A stretch of DNA of 64,000 nt from Thermoleophilaceae bacterium (GTDB lineage: Bacteria > Actinomycetota > Thermoleophilia > Solirubrobacterales > Thermoleophilaceae). The stretch covers positions 47,899-111,898 of the forward strand of contig JAUJNZ010000002.1 of the NCBI GenBank assembly GCA_030447905.1, given 5' to 3'. The translations under genes were made by a program, and so were the position numbers. Shown here piece after piece: positions 34,521-43,656 of this stretch (positions are counted from its first letter, which is position 1; each line of letters opens with the position of its first letter). The notes beneath the pieces were generated by a model. The model was not told where the DNA came from and made no database searches. It saw only the letters and a program-made list of their open reading frames with translations.

Positions 34521-36035
34521 TCAGGAGGTGGCGCCCGCCGGGCCGAGCGCGGGCTGGGGCCTTCGTTGCTTGCCGCCGGCCTCCACGGCCGGAAGCTCGA
34601 CGGTGAACACCGTCTCGCGCGAACCGGCGTGGATGGCTATGGCCCCCTCCATCCGCTCGGCGAGCTCCCGGGCGATGGCCAGCCCGAGGCCAGAGCCGCC
34701 GGCGGCGTCGCCGGTATAGAAGCGATCGAATGCCTGGCGGACGACGGTCTCCTCGACTCTCCGACCTTCGAGCTGGGGGCCGCGGTCGGCGACCGCCACG
34801 CGCGCTGTGCCGTCCGCAGCCGCGACCGAGAGGCGCACCGGCGCGCCCTCTGGGGTGTGGCGCAGCGCGTTGTCGAGCAGGATCCGCAAGATCTGGGCGA
34901 TCCGCTGGCGGTCGCAGGAAACGCTCACGTCGTCGGCGACCTCGATCTGGAGCTCGGCCCCGTGGCCGTCGAGGACCGGCATGAACTCGGCGGCGACATC
35001 GCGGGCGAGCTCACCGAGGTCGACGGACTCAAGGGTCAACTGGAGGGCGCCGGCGTCGAGGCGAGATAGGTCGAGCAGGTCGGCGGCGAGCTTCTTGAGG
35101 CGCTCGGTCTGCTCGCGCATCTGACCCAGGAACTCGTCGCGGGTGTCTTCGTCGAGGTCCTCGTCCTGGAGCAGCTCCGCGAACCCGCCGAGCGAGAAGA
35201 TCGGCGTGCGCAGCTCGTGCGAGGCGTTGGCGATGAACTCGCGTCGCGCCCGGTCGAGGCGCACCAGCTGCTCCTGCATCTCGTTGAAGGCGTGCGCGAG
35301 GTCGCCGATCTCGTCGGCGGAGTCGACCGGCACGGGATCGACGAATTTCCCGGCCGCGACCTGCTTGGCCGCCGACTCCACCCGCCGCACCCGTGCCGCC
35401 ACCGCCTGAGCCACCAGGTAGGCCCCCGCGCTGGCGACGAACAGCGCGACGGCGGCGGCCACGAGCACCCGGCGGCGGATCAGGCCCACGATCTCGGCGA
35501 CCTCGGACAGGTCCCGCGCGTAGACCGCGACCCAATCGGCCCGACCCCGGAAGAAGAGCGGTGCGGCCACGCGCGCGACCGGGTCGCCGCGCTCGCGGCC
35601 GACGCCGTCCTCGACGGCGTCACGGGCGACGGCGGCCATGGCCAGGCCATAGCCAGGGCGAGCGCGAGGCTCGACCTGGGAGTCCGAGATGACGTACAGG
35701 CTGGGCGCCTGCGAGGAATCCCCGGGGAGAGCGACCGAGCGCTGCACCCCGAGCAGCATGACCCGCGCATCGGCGCGCTCGGACGCCGCCCGCACGAGCG
35801 TGTTGAGCTGAGCCTCGGTGATGTCGGTCCCCATGGCGTCGCCGAGCGGATCCGAAGTCGCCCCGGCCACCCGGCGCAGGTCGCGCAGCGCCTGCTGCTC
35901 GAGGTTCGACTGGAGCTGAGGGACCACGTAGAGGAGCACGCCGGCGAACGCGATCGCGATGATCGCCGAGAACAGCAGCGCCAGCTTGTTGGCAAGCGAG
36001 CGCAGGCGCAGACGGGACCGGGAAGGCGCGGGCAT
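34521..36035 (-). CDS. Membrane sensor histidine kinase
   Basis: A 504-residue kinase. Membrane helices at about 12-34 and 175-200 enclose an extracellular sensor domain. HAMP follows (AQAVAARVRRVESAAKQVAAG...DEIGDLAHAFNEMQEQL), then the HisKA helix with the phospho-acceptor His in FIANASHELRTPIFSLGGF, and HATPase_c with the N box LRILLDNALRHTPEG, the G1 region VADRGPQLE and G2 GGSGLGLAIARELAERMEG. The start ATG overlaps the response regulator stop (TGATG), so they form one two-component system. Signal unknown. Confidence 0.92.
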   Translation of the reverse strand: MPAPSRSRLRLRSLANKLALLFSAIIAIAFAGVLLYVVPQLQSNLEQQALRDLRRVAGATSDPLGDAMGTDITEAQLNTLVRAASERADARVMLLGVQRSVALPGDSSQAPSLYVISDSQVEPRARPGYGLAMAAVARDAVEDGVGRERGDPVARVAAPLFFRGRADWVAVYARDLSEVAEIVGLIRRRVLVAAAVALFVASAGAYLVAQAVAARVRRVESAAKQVAAGKFVDPVPVDSADEIGDLAHAFNEMQEQLVRLDRARREFIANASHELRTPIFSLGGFAELLQDEDLDEDTRDEFLGQMREQTERLKKLAADLLDLSRLDAGALQLTLESVDLGELARDVAAEFMPVLDGHGAELQIEVADDVSVSCDRQRIAQILRILLDNALRHTPEGAPVRLSVAAADGTARVAVADRGPQLEGRRVEETVVRQAFDRFYTGDAAGGSGLGLAIARELAERMEGAIAIHAGSRETVFTVELPAVEAGGKQRRPQPALGPAGATS

Positions 36036-36742
36036 CAGGTATCGCGGAAGCGGTAGCCGACCCCCCGCACCGTGAAGATGTACTCGGGCTCCCGCGGCTC
36101 GCGCTCGAGCTTCTCGCGCAGGTGGCGGATGTGCACGTCGACCGTCCGCGGATCGCGATAGGCGGCGTCGCCCCACAGGCCCTCGAGCAGCGCGGTGCGG
36201 CTGAACACGCGCCCGGGGCTGCGCGCAAGCGTGGCCAGGATCTCGAACTCCACGTAGGTCAGCCGCACGGGTTCGCCCCGGGTCGTGACCGCCCGCTTGC
36301 CGAGGTCGATCTCGAGGTCGCCGACGTCGAGGGGCTCCCCCGCGCCGTCGCGCTCGCGCTCGCGCACGAGCTCCACGCGCCGCAGGGCCGCCTTCACGCG
36401 CGAGCGGAACTCGCGCATCGAGAACGGCTTCGTGATGTAGTCGTCGGCGCCCAGCTCGAGGCCGAGGACCTTGTCGAACTCCTCCGCCTTGGCCGTGAGC
36501 ATGATGATCGGCACCGGGCTGCGGGCACGCAGCCGCCGGCAGACGTCGAAGCCGTCCCGCTTGGGAAGCATCACGTCGAGGACGATGAGGTCGACGTCTC
36601 CCTCGCCGAAGCGCTCGAGCGCCTCCTCTCCGTCGCGCGCGGGCACGACCTCATAGCCCTCCTTGCGGAGCGGATAGGCCAGCAGCTTCTGAACCGACTC
36701 CTCGTCGTCGACGAGTAGGATGCGCGGGGGCTGCGACGGCAT
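36035..36742 (-). CDS. OmpR/PhoB-family response regulator
   Basis: A 235-residue regulator. The receiver domain has the acidic DDEE pocket (residues 12-15), the phospho-acceptor Asp in LIVLDVMLPKRDG, Thr in MLTAK and Lys in YITKPFS. The C-terminal winged helix ends with TVDVHIRHLREKLE and FTVRGVGYRFR. Phosphorylated by the adjacent kinase, it would act at promoters in this or other regions. First gene of the pair; the 3' end overlaps the kinase start. Confidence 0.95.
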   Translation of the reverse strand: MPSQPPRILLVDDEESVQKLLAYPLRKEGYEVVPARDGEEALERFGEGDVDLIVLDVMLPKRDGFDVCRRLRARSPVPIIMLTAKAEEFDKVLGLELGADDYITKPFSMREFRSRVKAALRRVELVRERERDGAGEPLDVGDLEIDLGKRAVTTRGEPVRLTYVEFEILATLARSPGRVFSRTALLEGLWGDAAYRDPRTVDVHIRHLREKLEREPREPEYIFTVRGVGYRFRDT

Positions 36743-36795
36743 CTGATCTCCCTTCCCCTCATTGTAGGTTGGGCGCCCGGAGAGACTTTGGAACC

Positions 36796-38568
36796 GTGAT
36801 CGAGCCCCGTATCTACCGGGCCGCCCTGCTGCCGGCCCTGCTCGCCGTGCTCGTCGCCATGTTCTCGGTGGAGAGCAGGCCGGCGGCGCTCCCGCGAGGC
36901 CTGGCGGCCGACGAGCTGTTCGACCCCTCGCGCGCGCTCGAGGAGGCCGAGGAGATTACCGCGGCGCGCGGCGAGGAGGGCGGCGAGGCCGTCGGCACGG
37001 CGTCGCCCCGGCTCGTGGCCGAGTCGCTCGCCACGAGTGGCTTCGAGTCGAGGATCGACAACTTCGAGGTCGGCGACCGCAAGCTCGCCAACGTCAGCGG
37101 CCGCCGGGCCGGCACGGTCGCGAGCGAGAGCCAGATCGTCGTCGTGGCCAACCGGTACGGCGCCGGTCCGGGAGGCGCTCCGACGGGAGCGGCCGACACC
37201 GCCGCGCTGCTCGAGCTCGCCCGCGCGCTCCAGGGCAGAGCCTCGCGGCGCACGGTGACGCTCGTGTCCCTCGACGGAGCGCGTCTCGACGAGGCCGGCG
37301 CCCGTCGGCTGGCCGAGACCCTCGACCCCCGGAGCGTCGAGGCCGTGCTGGCGATCTCGGCGCTCGGGGCGCCCGGAGACCTCGATGCCCCGATCGTGCC
37401 GTGGTCGAACGGTCCAACACGGTCGAGCCCCCGGCTTGCCCGCACCGCGGGCGATGCCGTGCGGCAGGAGCTCGGCACGCTCCCGGGCCAGGAGACCGTG
37501 CCCGGCCAGCTCCTGCGGCTTTCCTTTCCGCTCGGGATCGGCCCCCAGGGGGTCTTCCTCGATCGCGAGATCCAGGCGATCCGCTTCTCGGGCAGCGGCG
37601 AGCTGCCGCCCGGAGAGCGCTCGGTGACCGAGCTCGATCGTCGTCGCCTCGGAGAGCTCGGGAGGGCGGTCCTGCGCACGGTCTCGGCACTCGACGGTCC
37701 GGGACTATCGTCCGACGAGCCGCCGGGCACGTACCTGGCCGGCGCCCGCCAGCTCGTGCCCGGTTGGGCGGTCGCGCTCGTGGCCTTTGCGCTCCTCGTT
37801 CCGGCGGTCGTGACCGCGGCCGACGGCTTCGCGCGGGTCGGTCGCCGCCGCCGAGGCGTCGGGGCTTGGATCCTGTGGGTGCTCGCCGGCGCGCTTCCCT
37901 TCGCGGCCGCCTACGGCCTGCTCCGCCTGCTCGACCTGGTAGGGCTTATCCCGGGATTCGGGGTCGCGGGGCCGCCGAGCGCCGAGCCACCGACGGCCTG
38001 GTCGCTCGTGCTGCTCGCCGCAATCGTTCTCGCCGTCGCGCCGACCTGGCTCTTCGGCCGGCGCGGGCTGGTGCGCCGTCTGCACGGTCTGTCACGACCT
38101 TCGGATCCCGGCGCGGGGGCGGCGGTGGCGCTCGTCGTGTGCATCTGCGTGCTCGCCCTGTGGTGGGTCAACCCGCTCGCCGCGCTGTTCCTCGTGCCGG
38201 CCGTCCATCTGTGGTCGGGTGCGGCCGTGGCCGCGGGCTCTCGACCGGGGCTCGTGCTCGCCATGGTCGGGCTCGTGCTCCCGCTCACGGTTGCGGTCTT
38301 CTGGCTCCAGCGCCTCTCGCTCGGGCCGGTCGAGGGCCTGTGGTACGGGGCTCTGCTCGTGGCCGGCGGCCAGGTGAAGCCCCTCGGCGCGCTGCTCGGC
38401 TGCCTCCTGCTCGGCGCCTTTTTCTCGCTGCTCGCCGTCCTGAGCGCCCGGGCCGGCGAGGCGGCGAGCGCCCCGCCGCCTCCGCGTGCGCCCCCGCGAA
38501 CGCGTGGGCCGCTCACCTACGCCGGGCCGGGCTCGCTGGGCGGAACGCGGTCGGCACTGCGGCGCTGA
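36796..38568 (+). CDS. Membrane protein with degenerate M28 peptidase-like domain
   Basis: About 590 residues. After an N-terminal membrane helix, residues 60-310 follow the layout of M28 aminopeptidases (SPRLVAESLATSGFESRIDNF, IVVVANRYG, TGAADTAALLELARALQG, TVTLVSLDGA), but the metal ligands in the first motif (normally His-x-Asp) are replaced. The C-terminal half has about six membrane helices (327-535). A pseudo-peptidase plus helices resembles GPAA1-like or other scaffold proteins. GTG at 36796 chosen; a TTG at 36769 is possible. The last 52 bases overlap the convergent thiL. Confidence 0.6.
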   Translation: MIEPRIYRAALLPALLAVLVAMFSVESRPAALPRGLAADELFDPSRALEEAEEITAARGEEGGEAVGTASPRLVAESLATSGFESRIDNFEVGDRKLANVSGRRAGTVASESQIVVVANRYGAGPGGAPTGAADTAALLELARALQGRASRRTVTLVSLDGARLDEAGARRLAETLDPRSVEAVLAISALGAPGDLDAPIVPWSNGPTRSSPRLARTAGDAVRQELGTLPGQETVPGQLLRLSFPLGIGPQGVFLDREIQAIRFSGSGELPPGERSVTELDRRRLGELGRAVLRTVSALDGPGLSSDEPPGTYLAGARQLVPGWAVALVAFALLVPAVVTAADGFARVGRRRRGVGAWILWVLAGALPFAAAYGLLRLLDLVGLIPGFGVAGPPSAEPPTAWSLVLLAAIVLAVAPTWLFGRRGLVRRLHGLSRPSDPGAGAAVALVVCICVLALWWVNPLAALFLVPAVHLWSGAAVAAGSRPGLVLAMVGLVLPLTVAVFWLQRLSLGPVEGLWYGALLVAGGQVKPLGALLGCLLLGAFFSLLAVLSARAGEAASAPPPPRAPPRTRGPLTYAGPGSLGGTRSALRR

Positions 38569-39596
38569 GGGTGCTCGTCGGGGCCCGGTCTCCCCGCGGC
38601 TCGGTACTTCCTCGCTTGGGGCGTCCCGTGCTCGAACCCGGCGAGGCTCGCGGCCGCTCCGGAGCGACCCCTGAGCTCGATGCCCGCTCCGGACGCTATC
38701 TCGCCGATCCACGTCAGGGGACAATCGAGCGCGTGGGCCGCCCGCTCGAGTCGTTCGCGGCGCGGCGGGGGCGCGCAGAGCAGCAGCTCGAAGTCCTCGC
38801 CGGCTGTGGCGGCCAGAGCCAGCGGATCCTGTTCCGCCGCGCGGGCGACCGCCTCCACGCCGGCCGCCAACGGTAGCCGGTCGAGCTCGAGGGCGACCGA
38901 CACCCCGCTGCACTTGGCGAGGTGGCGCGCGTCGGTGGCGATTCCGTCGCTCAGGTCGATCATCGAGGTTGCCCCGGCCGCGGCCAGCGCTCGACCGGCG
39001 CCTAAACGGGGCTGCGGCCGGCGGTGGCGCTGAAAGAGGGACTCTCGGGCGCCGGCGTCGAGATCCCGAACGTCGAGGCCGTCGAGGAGTGCGAGCCCCG
39101 CGCCCGAGCCCCCGAGCTCACCGGTGACGCCGACGAGATCACCCGGGCGTGCGCCGTCTCGCGTCACTACTTCCTCCGGTGAGTCGGCCCAGCCGGTGAC
39201 GGCGACGCTGACCACGAGCGCCGGACCGCTCACCACGTCGCCCCCGGCGATCGTCGTGCCCGTCCGCTCGGCGAGCGCATCGGCCGCCCGCATCAGGGCG
39301 AGCGCGTCGTCGTCGTCGACTGCCTCGGGTAATACGAGGCCGAGGTAGGCTTCGCCCGCGCAGACGCCCATCGCGGCCAGGTCGGACAGGGCGGCGGCGA
39401 GCGCCTTGTGGCCGATGTCGCCCGGCGTGTGGGTGTCGAGGCGGAAGTGAACGCCTTCGACGGCGGTATCGAGCGAGGTCACGGCCACCGCGCGCGCGCC
39501 CACGACCGCCGCATCGTCGCCGAGCGCTCGCACGATGCGGTCGCCGCGTACGCCCAGCGAGCGCTCGAGGGCGGCGATAAGGGCGAGCTCGGCCAC
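38517..39596 (-). CDS. thiL: Thiamine-monophosphate kinase
   Basis: A 359-residue ThiL: GDDAAVV, VTSLDTAVEGVHFR, GHKALAAALSDLAAMG, TIAGGDVVSGPALVVSVAVTGW, GDLVGVTGELGGSGAGLALL, MIDLSDGIATDARHLA and TAGEDFELLLCAPP. It makes thiamine diphosphate from the monophosphate with ATP. The last 40 residues beyond EHGTPQ are an extra, low-complexity tail that overlaps the opposite-strand membrane gene, so the real C-terminus may be shorter in function than in length. No other thiamine gene is nearby. Confidence 0.93.
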   Translation of the reverse strand: MAELALIAALERSLGVRGDRIVRALGDDAAVVGARAVAVTSLDTAVEGVHFRLDTHTPGDIGHKALAAALSDLAAMGVCAGEAYLGLVLPEAVDDDDALALMRAADALAERTGTTIAGGDVVSGPALVVSVAVTGWADSPEEVVTRDGARPGDLVGVTGELGGSGAGLALLDGLDVRDLDAGARESLFQRHRRPQPRLGAGRALAAAGATSMIDLSDGIATDARHLAKCSGVSVALELDRLPLAAGVEAVARAAEQDPLALAATAGEDFELLLCAPPPRRERLERAAHALDCPLTWIGEIASGAGIELRGRSGAAASLAGFEHGTPQARKYRAAGRPGPDEHPQRRSADRVPPSEPGPA

Positions 39597-39695
39597 GCCC
39601 TCATTCTGCCGTGACCCGAGTGGGGGGCCTCACGCGCCGCCCGCCGGATCGGCTCCCGCGGAGCCGCTCAGCCGTCGCGACGAGCCGAGGGTCGC

Positions 39696-41906
39696 TCAGA
39701 AGTCGGGGACCTCGACGTCGCCGCCTCCGCCACTCTCCGAGCCACCGCCACCGCCACCGCCGCCGTCGAAGTCGCCGCGTCCGCCACTCTCCGAGCCACC
39801 GCCGCCGCCGCCGCCGTCGAAGTCGCCGCCGGAGGAAGGCGCCTCGTAGGCCCGCGGTGAGGACGGGTTGTATCGACCCGAGTAGTCGCGCCCGCCGTAG
39901 GAGTTGCCGGGGCCGAGGATCCGGTATTCACGGCCGCCCGACCGGAAGGTGTTCCCCGAGCCCCTCCCCTGCGCGCGCTTGCCGTAGAAGGGCTCGAACT
40001 TCACCGGCTGGCTCGGTCGGTCGAAGTTACTGCAGCTCGAGCCCTTGGCGGTGCTCATGTACCTCCCCCAGATCTGGGCCGGAAAGGTGCCCCCGGCCAC
40101 GTCCACCCCATGCACGCCGCGCATCTCGCGCAGCGCGTTCGGGTAGCCCACCCAGACCGAGCTCGCGAGGCTCGGCGTGTAGCCCACGAACCACGCATCG
40201 TTGAAGTCGTCGGTAGTGCCGGTCTTGCCCGCGGCGGGGCAGCCGATCTGCGCCTTGGTGCCGGTTCCGCGCTGGACGTTCTGCTCGAGGATCTTCGTGA
40301 CCTCGTAGGCGATCCCGTCCGAGAAGACGCGCTTGCGCTTGGGTTTGCCCAGTTCCTCCGACTTCCCGTCGGGGAACTCGACCTCGAGGATCGCCTTCGG
40401 CCTGTTGCGTATCCCGCCCGAAGCGAGCGTCGCGTAGGCGTTCGCCATCTCGAGGGGCGAGACGCCGGTGCGCAGGCCGCCGAGCCCCTCCGAGGGCACG
40501 GCATCGAGCTTGGTGGTTATCCCCATCAGCTCCGCGGTCTCGCGTACCGACCTGGGACCGAGGTCGAGGTCGAGCTGTGCATAGACCGTGTTGTCGGACT
40601 TCAGCGTGGCCCGGACGAGGTCCATGCGACCGCCGTAGCTCTTGTCGTAGGTCGCGACCTTCCAGCGACCGTACTTCGGAAGGTTGAGCGACAGCGGCTT
40701 GGAGTCGTAGGTCGTCGCCCGCGGATCGACCCGCTTGCGAACCGCGGTGGCCAGGACCATGGTCTTGAAGGCCGAGCCGGGCTGGCGGTGGCCCTGGGCG
40801 GCGAGGTTGAAGGTCCGCTCGTCGTACTGGCCGCTCGAGGCCATCGCCTTGATGTAGCCGTTCTTGGGATCGATGGAGACGACGGCCGCGCTTGGATCGT
40901 CGGGATAGCCGAGGGCGCTCGTGATCGCCGCCCGACCGGCCTGCTGGAGCTCCGGGTCGATGGTCGTGCGGACCTTGAGTCCGCCGCGGCGGAAGACAGC
41001 CGCGCCATAGCGCTCGATCAACTGGTCTTGGACGTAGTCGAAGAAGTAGGGCTCGCGACGCTTGGTGTAGCGATCGGTCCGGTTCAGGCCGAGCCCCCTG
41101 CGCGCGGCGCGGCGGGCGCGGGCGCGTGAGATGTGGCCGTTCTTGACCATCTGGCCGAGCACCTCGTTGCGGCGCTCGAGGGCGGCGCTCGGGTTCTGGA
41201 AGGGGTTGTACTGCGATGGCGCCCGCGGGAGCCCGGCGAGGAGCGCGGCCTGGTGGAGCTTCAGGTCCTGGGCGCGCTCGGAGAAGTACATCTGCGCGGC
41301 GGCCTCGACCCCGATCGCCGTGCGCCCGTTGACCGTCCCGAACGGCACCGAGTTGAGGTACTCGCGCAGAAGCCACCGCTTCGAGCGGCGTTTCTCGAGC
41401 TCGGAGGCAAGCTTGGCCTCGCGGATCTTGCGCTCGAACGAGCGGTCGGCGTCCTTGATGTAGAGCGCGCGGGCAAGCTGCTGGGTGATCGTCGAGCCGC
41501 CCTGGACGGTCCGTCCGGAGCTGATGTTGCGCACTCCGGCACGCACGATCGCCGCATAGTCGACGCCGTGGTGGCGCCAGAAGTTCTCGTCCTCGATGGC
41601 GACGACGGCGTTGCGCAGGGCCTTGGGCATGTCTTTCCAGCCGACGGGCGTGCGGATCTCGTCGGACTGGACGTAGCCGAGCCGCGATCCGTCGGCGGCG
41701 TAGACCGCAGAGTTCTGGCCCTTGTCGATCGGCTTGAGATCCGAGAGGCTCGGCGCGGTGGCGGCGACGGCGGCGACGTAGCCGACCGTGGTCAGCCCGC
41801 CGAGCGCCGCCAGGAGGCCGAGGACCGTCAGCCCGAGCGTAATGCTCCGGACGATCGGTCCTCGGCGGCGATCGTGACGGCGCGTGTGTCGCTGGCGGTG
41901 GGTCAT
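39696..41906 (-). CDS. Class A penicillin-binding protein (transglycosylase and transpeptidase)
   Basis: A 736-residue bifunctional PBP. After a cytoplasmic Arg/His-rich N-terminus and one membrane helix (about 21-48), the GT51 domain has EDENFWRHHGVD, GGSTITQQLARALY and RKIREAKLASELEKR. The transpeptidase has the active-site Ser in GSAFK, SDN (KSDNTVY) and KTGTT. It polymerises and cross-links peptidoglycan outside the membrane. The tail (about 690-736) consists of two near-identical Gly/Asp/Ser repeats. ATG at 41906. Confidence 0.95.
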   Translation of the reverse strand: MTHRQRHTRRHDRRRGPIVRSITLGLTVLGLLAALGGLTTVGYVAAVAATAPSLSDLKPIDKGQNSAVYAADGSRLGYVQSDEIRTPVGWKDMPKALRNAVVAIEDENFWRHHGVDYAAIVRAGVRNISSGRTVQGGSTITQQLARALYIKDADRSFERKIREAKLASELEKRRSKRWLLREYLNSVPFGTVNGRTAIGVEAAAQMYFSERAQDLKLHQAALLAGLPRAPSQYNPFQNPSAALERRNEVLGQMVKNGHISRARARRAARRGLGLNRTDRYTKRREPYFFDYVQDQLIERYGAAVFRRGGLKVRTTIDPELQQAGRAAITSALGYPDDPSAAVVSIDPKNGYIKAMASSGQYDERTFNLAAQGHRQPGSAFKTMVLATAVRKRVDPRATTYDSKPLSLNLPKYGRWKVATYDKSYGGRMDLVRATLKSDNTVYAQLDLDLGPRSVRETAELMGITTKLDAVPSEGLGGLRTGVSPLEMANAYATLASGGIRNRPKAILEVEFPDGKSEELGKPKRKRVFSDGIAYEVTKILEQNVQRGTGTKAQIGCPAAGKTGTTDDFNDAWFVGYTPSLASSVWVGYPNALREMRGVHGVDVAGGTFPAQIWGRYMSTAKGSSCSNFDRPSQPVKFEPFYGKRAQGRGSGNTFRSGGREYRILGPGNSYGGRDYSGRYNPSSPRAYEAPSSGGDFDGGGGGGGSESGGRGDFDGGGGGGGGSESGGGGDVEVPDF
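39727..39834 (-). repeat. Tandem 54-base repeat encoding the PBP tail
   Basis: Unit one (39727-39780) and unit two (39781 to about 39831, three bases shorter) both encode a Gly-run followed by SESGG and GDFDGG. Slippage in the GCC/GGC triplets would explain the length difference. The repeat adds a flexible Gly-rich tail to the penicillin-binding protein. Confidence 0.65.
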
Positions 41907-42092
41907 CGAAGGAGAGAAAGGGCGCCGCGGGACGATGCGCGGCCGCTTGCCACCGGCACCGTCCTGAGGGTAGCCGCTCCGAGCCGATTAGTTCGTGGTT
42001 CTTATGTCCGCCCGGCACACCGGATCGGAGGCTCGTGAGCCGGTCGAAGACTTCTGCGAACGCCCGCCTGGCGAAGCTAGGCTTGCTGGAAG

Positions 42093-42620
42093 ATGAGCGC
42101 TTCTGCGCGGCGGTTCAGCCCGACCCACCCGGGGCTCGTGCTCGCCCTTATGGTCCTCGCGGTGCCGGCCGGCTGCGGAGGCGGGCCGGCCGATGGTCCG
42201 GCCCGGCGCGCCCTGCCGAAGGTGGCCGTCCAGGACTTGGCCACCCGCCGGCCGGTCGAGCTCTCGAGCCTCGCTCCCGCCTCGCGGCCGGTCGCCCTCT
42301 GGCTCTGGGGCCCGGGTTGTGCGATCTGCCAGGGCGACGCGACCACCGTCGACCGCTTCGCCGCCCGAGAGCGCGCACGTGTGACCGTGGTCGGGCTCGG
42401 CTCCCACGGCTCGCCCGAGAGTGCCCCGCGCTTCGTCCGTAAGCATCGCCTTCGCAGCATGCGAGTGCTCTGGGACCAGCGCTCGCTGGCCTGGGACCGG
42501 TTGCTCGTGCCCGCCGAGCCCGTGACGGTTGTCCTCGACCGCTCGGGGCAGGAGGTCGACCGCTGGTTCGGGCCGTTCGACGAGGCGCGAATCCTGCGCG
42601 CGGCCGGTCAGGCAGGCTGA
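42093..42620 (+). CDS. Thioredoxin-like lipoprotein
   Basis: A 175-residue protein. The signal peptide ends in a lipobox (LAVPAGC, Cys28), so it should be lipid-anchored outside the membrane. The thioredoxin fold follows: KVAVQDLATRRPVELSSL, then the redox motif GPGCAICQGD (C-A-I-C), VTVVGLGSHGSPESAPRFV and EPVTVVLDRSGQEVDRWFGPF. TlpA/ResA relatives reduce disulfides on exported proteins. A second such protein lies at 52614-53201. Confidence 0.82.
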   Translation: MSASARRFSPTHPGLVLALMVLAVPAGCGGGPADGPARRALPKVAVQDLATRRPVELSSLAPASRPVALWLWGPGCAICQGDATTVDRFAARERARVTVVGLGSHGSPESAPRFVRKHRLRSMRVLWDQRSLAWDRLLVPAEPVTVVLDRSGQEVDRWFGPFDEARILRAAGQAG

Positions 42621-42721
42621 GCGTCGGGCGCGACCGCATTCGTCGCGTGTGACCGGGCTGCCGAATGCGCGGCGACCCCACCGGATCCGCCGGTCGACGC
42701 GCGCCCCGAGCCGCCTTGCGA

Positions 42722-43561
42722 CTAGGCCGAGCGGGCGTCCGGCGAGAACAGCCCTTCGGCCCGAAGCCGGTCGAGGCTCTCGGCGCGAAGGCGAGAAGCG
42801 GTCGGGCCGCGCTCGGACGCGTGCTCGACCCAGGTCGAGAGGGCGATGCGGATGCCCTCCTTGTCGACCTCGGCGACCGTCACCACGACCCCGTCCTGAG
42901 CCTCGAGGAGCTCGAGAGCGCGGGTCGTGTCGCCTTCGGGAGGGACCCATATCGACACCGTCACGTTGACCCGGGGATCGACGATCGTGTGGTTCTCGAT
43001 CGTGGTCTGGGCGAGCCGCTCGTTGGGGACGATGACGCGGTGGCCCTCGTCGTCGCGGATGTAGGTGTAGGTGAGGCGCACGTCCTCGACGATCCCCGTC
43101 TCCTCCTCGACCGTGACCAGGTCGCCGATCCGGATCGGCTGCGTGACCGCGAGCGAGATCCCCGCCACGGCGTTGGCGATCGTCTGGCGGGCGGCGAAGC
43201 CGACTATCAACCCGAGCGCCGCCGAGGAGGCGAGCACGCCGGTGGCCAAGCGCCGCGCGATCGGGAACTGGCTCAGCGCGAGGGCGAAGCCGATCGTCAG
43301 GATGGCCGCGAACACCAACCGTCGGACGAGGCGCACGCGCGTCGCCGTAACCGGGGAGGCCTCGTCCTCGGGCCGCTCGGTGGCGACCTTCCGTGCTCGC
43401 GCCGTGAACGCGCGATCGACGATCCGGGCGATCACGAAGGCGACGACGACCGTGAGGAGGGCCGATACCTCGCGCCGGTAGGCGTCGAGGAAGGGAACGT
43501 CCACCGGGGCTTCGACCGCCATCTCGGCGCGCAGGCTACTGCGGCGCGCCGCCGAGGTCAT
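42722..43561 (-). CDS. MscS-family mechanosensitive channel
   Basis: A 279-residue protein with membrane helices at about 32-50, 78-100 and 104-128. The pore-lining helix has the Gly/Ala pattern SSAALGLIVGFAARQTIANAVAGISLAVTQPIRIGDLV, the MscS signature. The beta domain follows with GIVEDVRLTYTYIRDDEGHRVIVPN. It should open on membrane tension and release solutes in osmotic downshock. A Glu/Asp-rich C-terminal part completes it. ATG at 43561, possibly 43522. Confidence 0.9.
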   Translation of the reverse strand: MTSAARRSSLRAEMAVEAPVDVPFLDAYRREVSALLTVVVAFVIARIVDRAFTARARKVATERPEDEASPVTATRVRLVRRLVFAAILTIGFALALSQFPIARRLATGVLASSAALGLIVGFAARQTIANAVAGISLAVTQPIRIGDLVTVEEETGIVEDVRLTYTYIRDDEGHRVIVPNERLAQTTIENHTIVDPRVNVTVSIWVPPEGDTTRALELLEAQDGVVVTVAEVDKEGIRIALSTWVEHASERGPTASRLRAESLDRLRAEGLFSPDARSA

Positions 43562-43656
43562 CTAGCGCTCCCGCTAGGCGAAGCTTCCCTCGACGCCGTA
43601 CTCCGAGACCACGTGAGTCACCGCACGCCGAGTTCACGGGCCGGCCAGGGACCCGG

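Noticed and set aside
39668..39931. GC triplet repeats considered as a CRISPR or regulatory array
   Set aside because: They are two in-frame units coding for a Gly-rich tail; there are no spacers.
41133..42038. Plus-strand frame opposite the penicillin-binding protein
   Set aside because: Composition matches an antisense shadow, and no family features are present.
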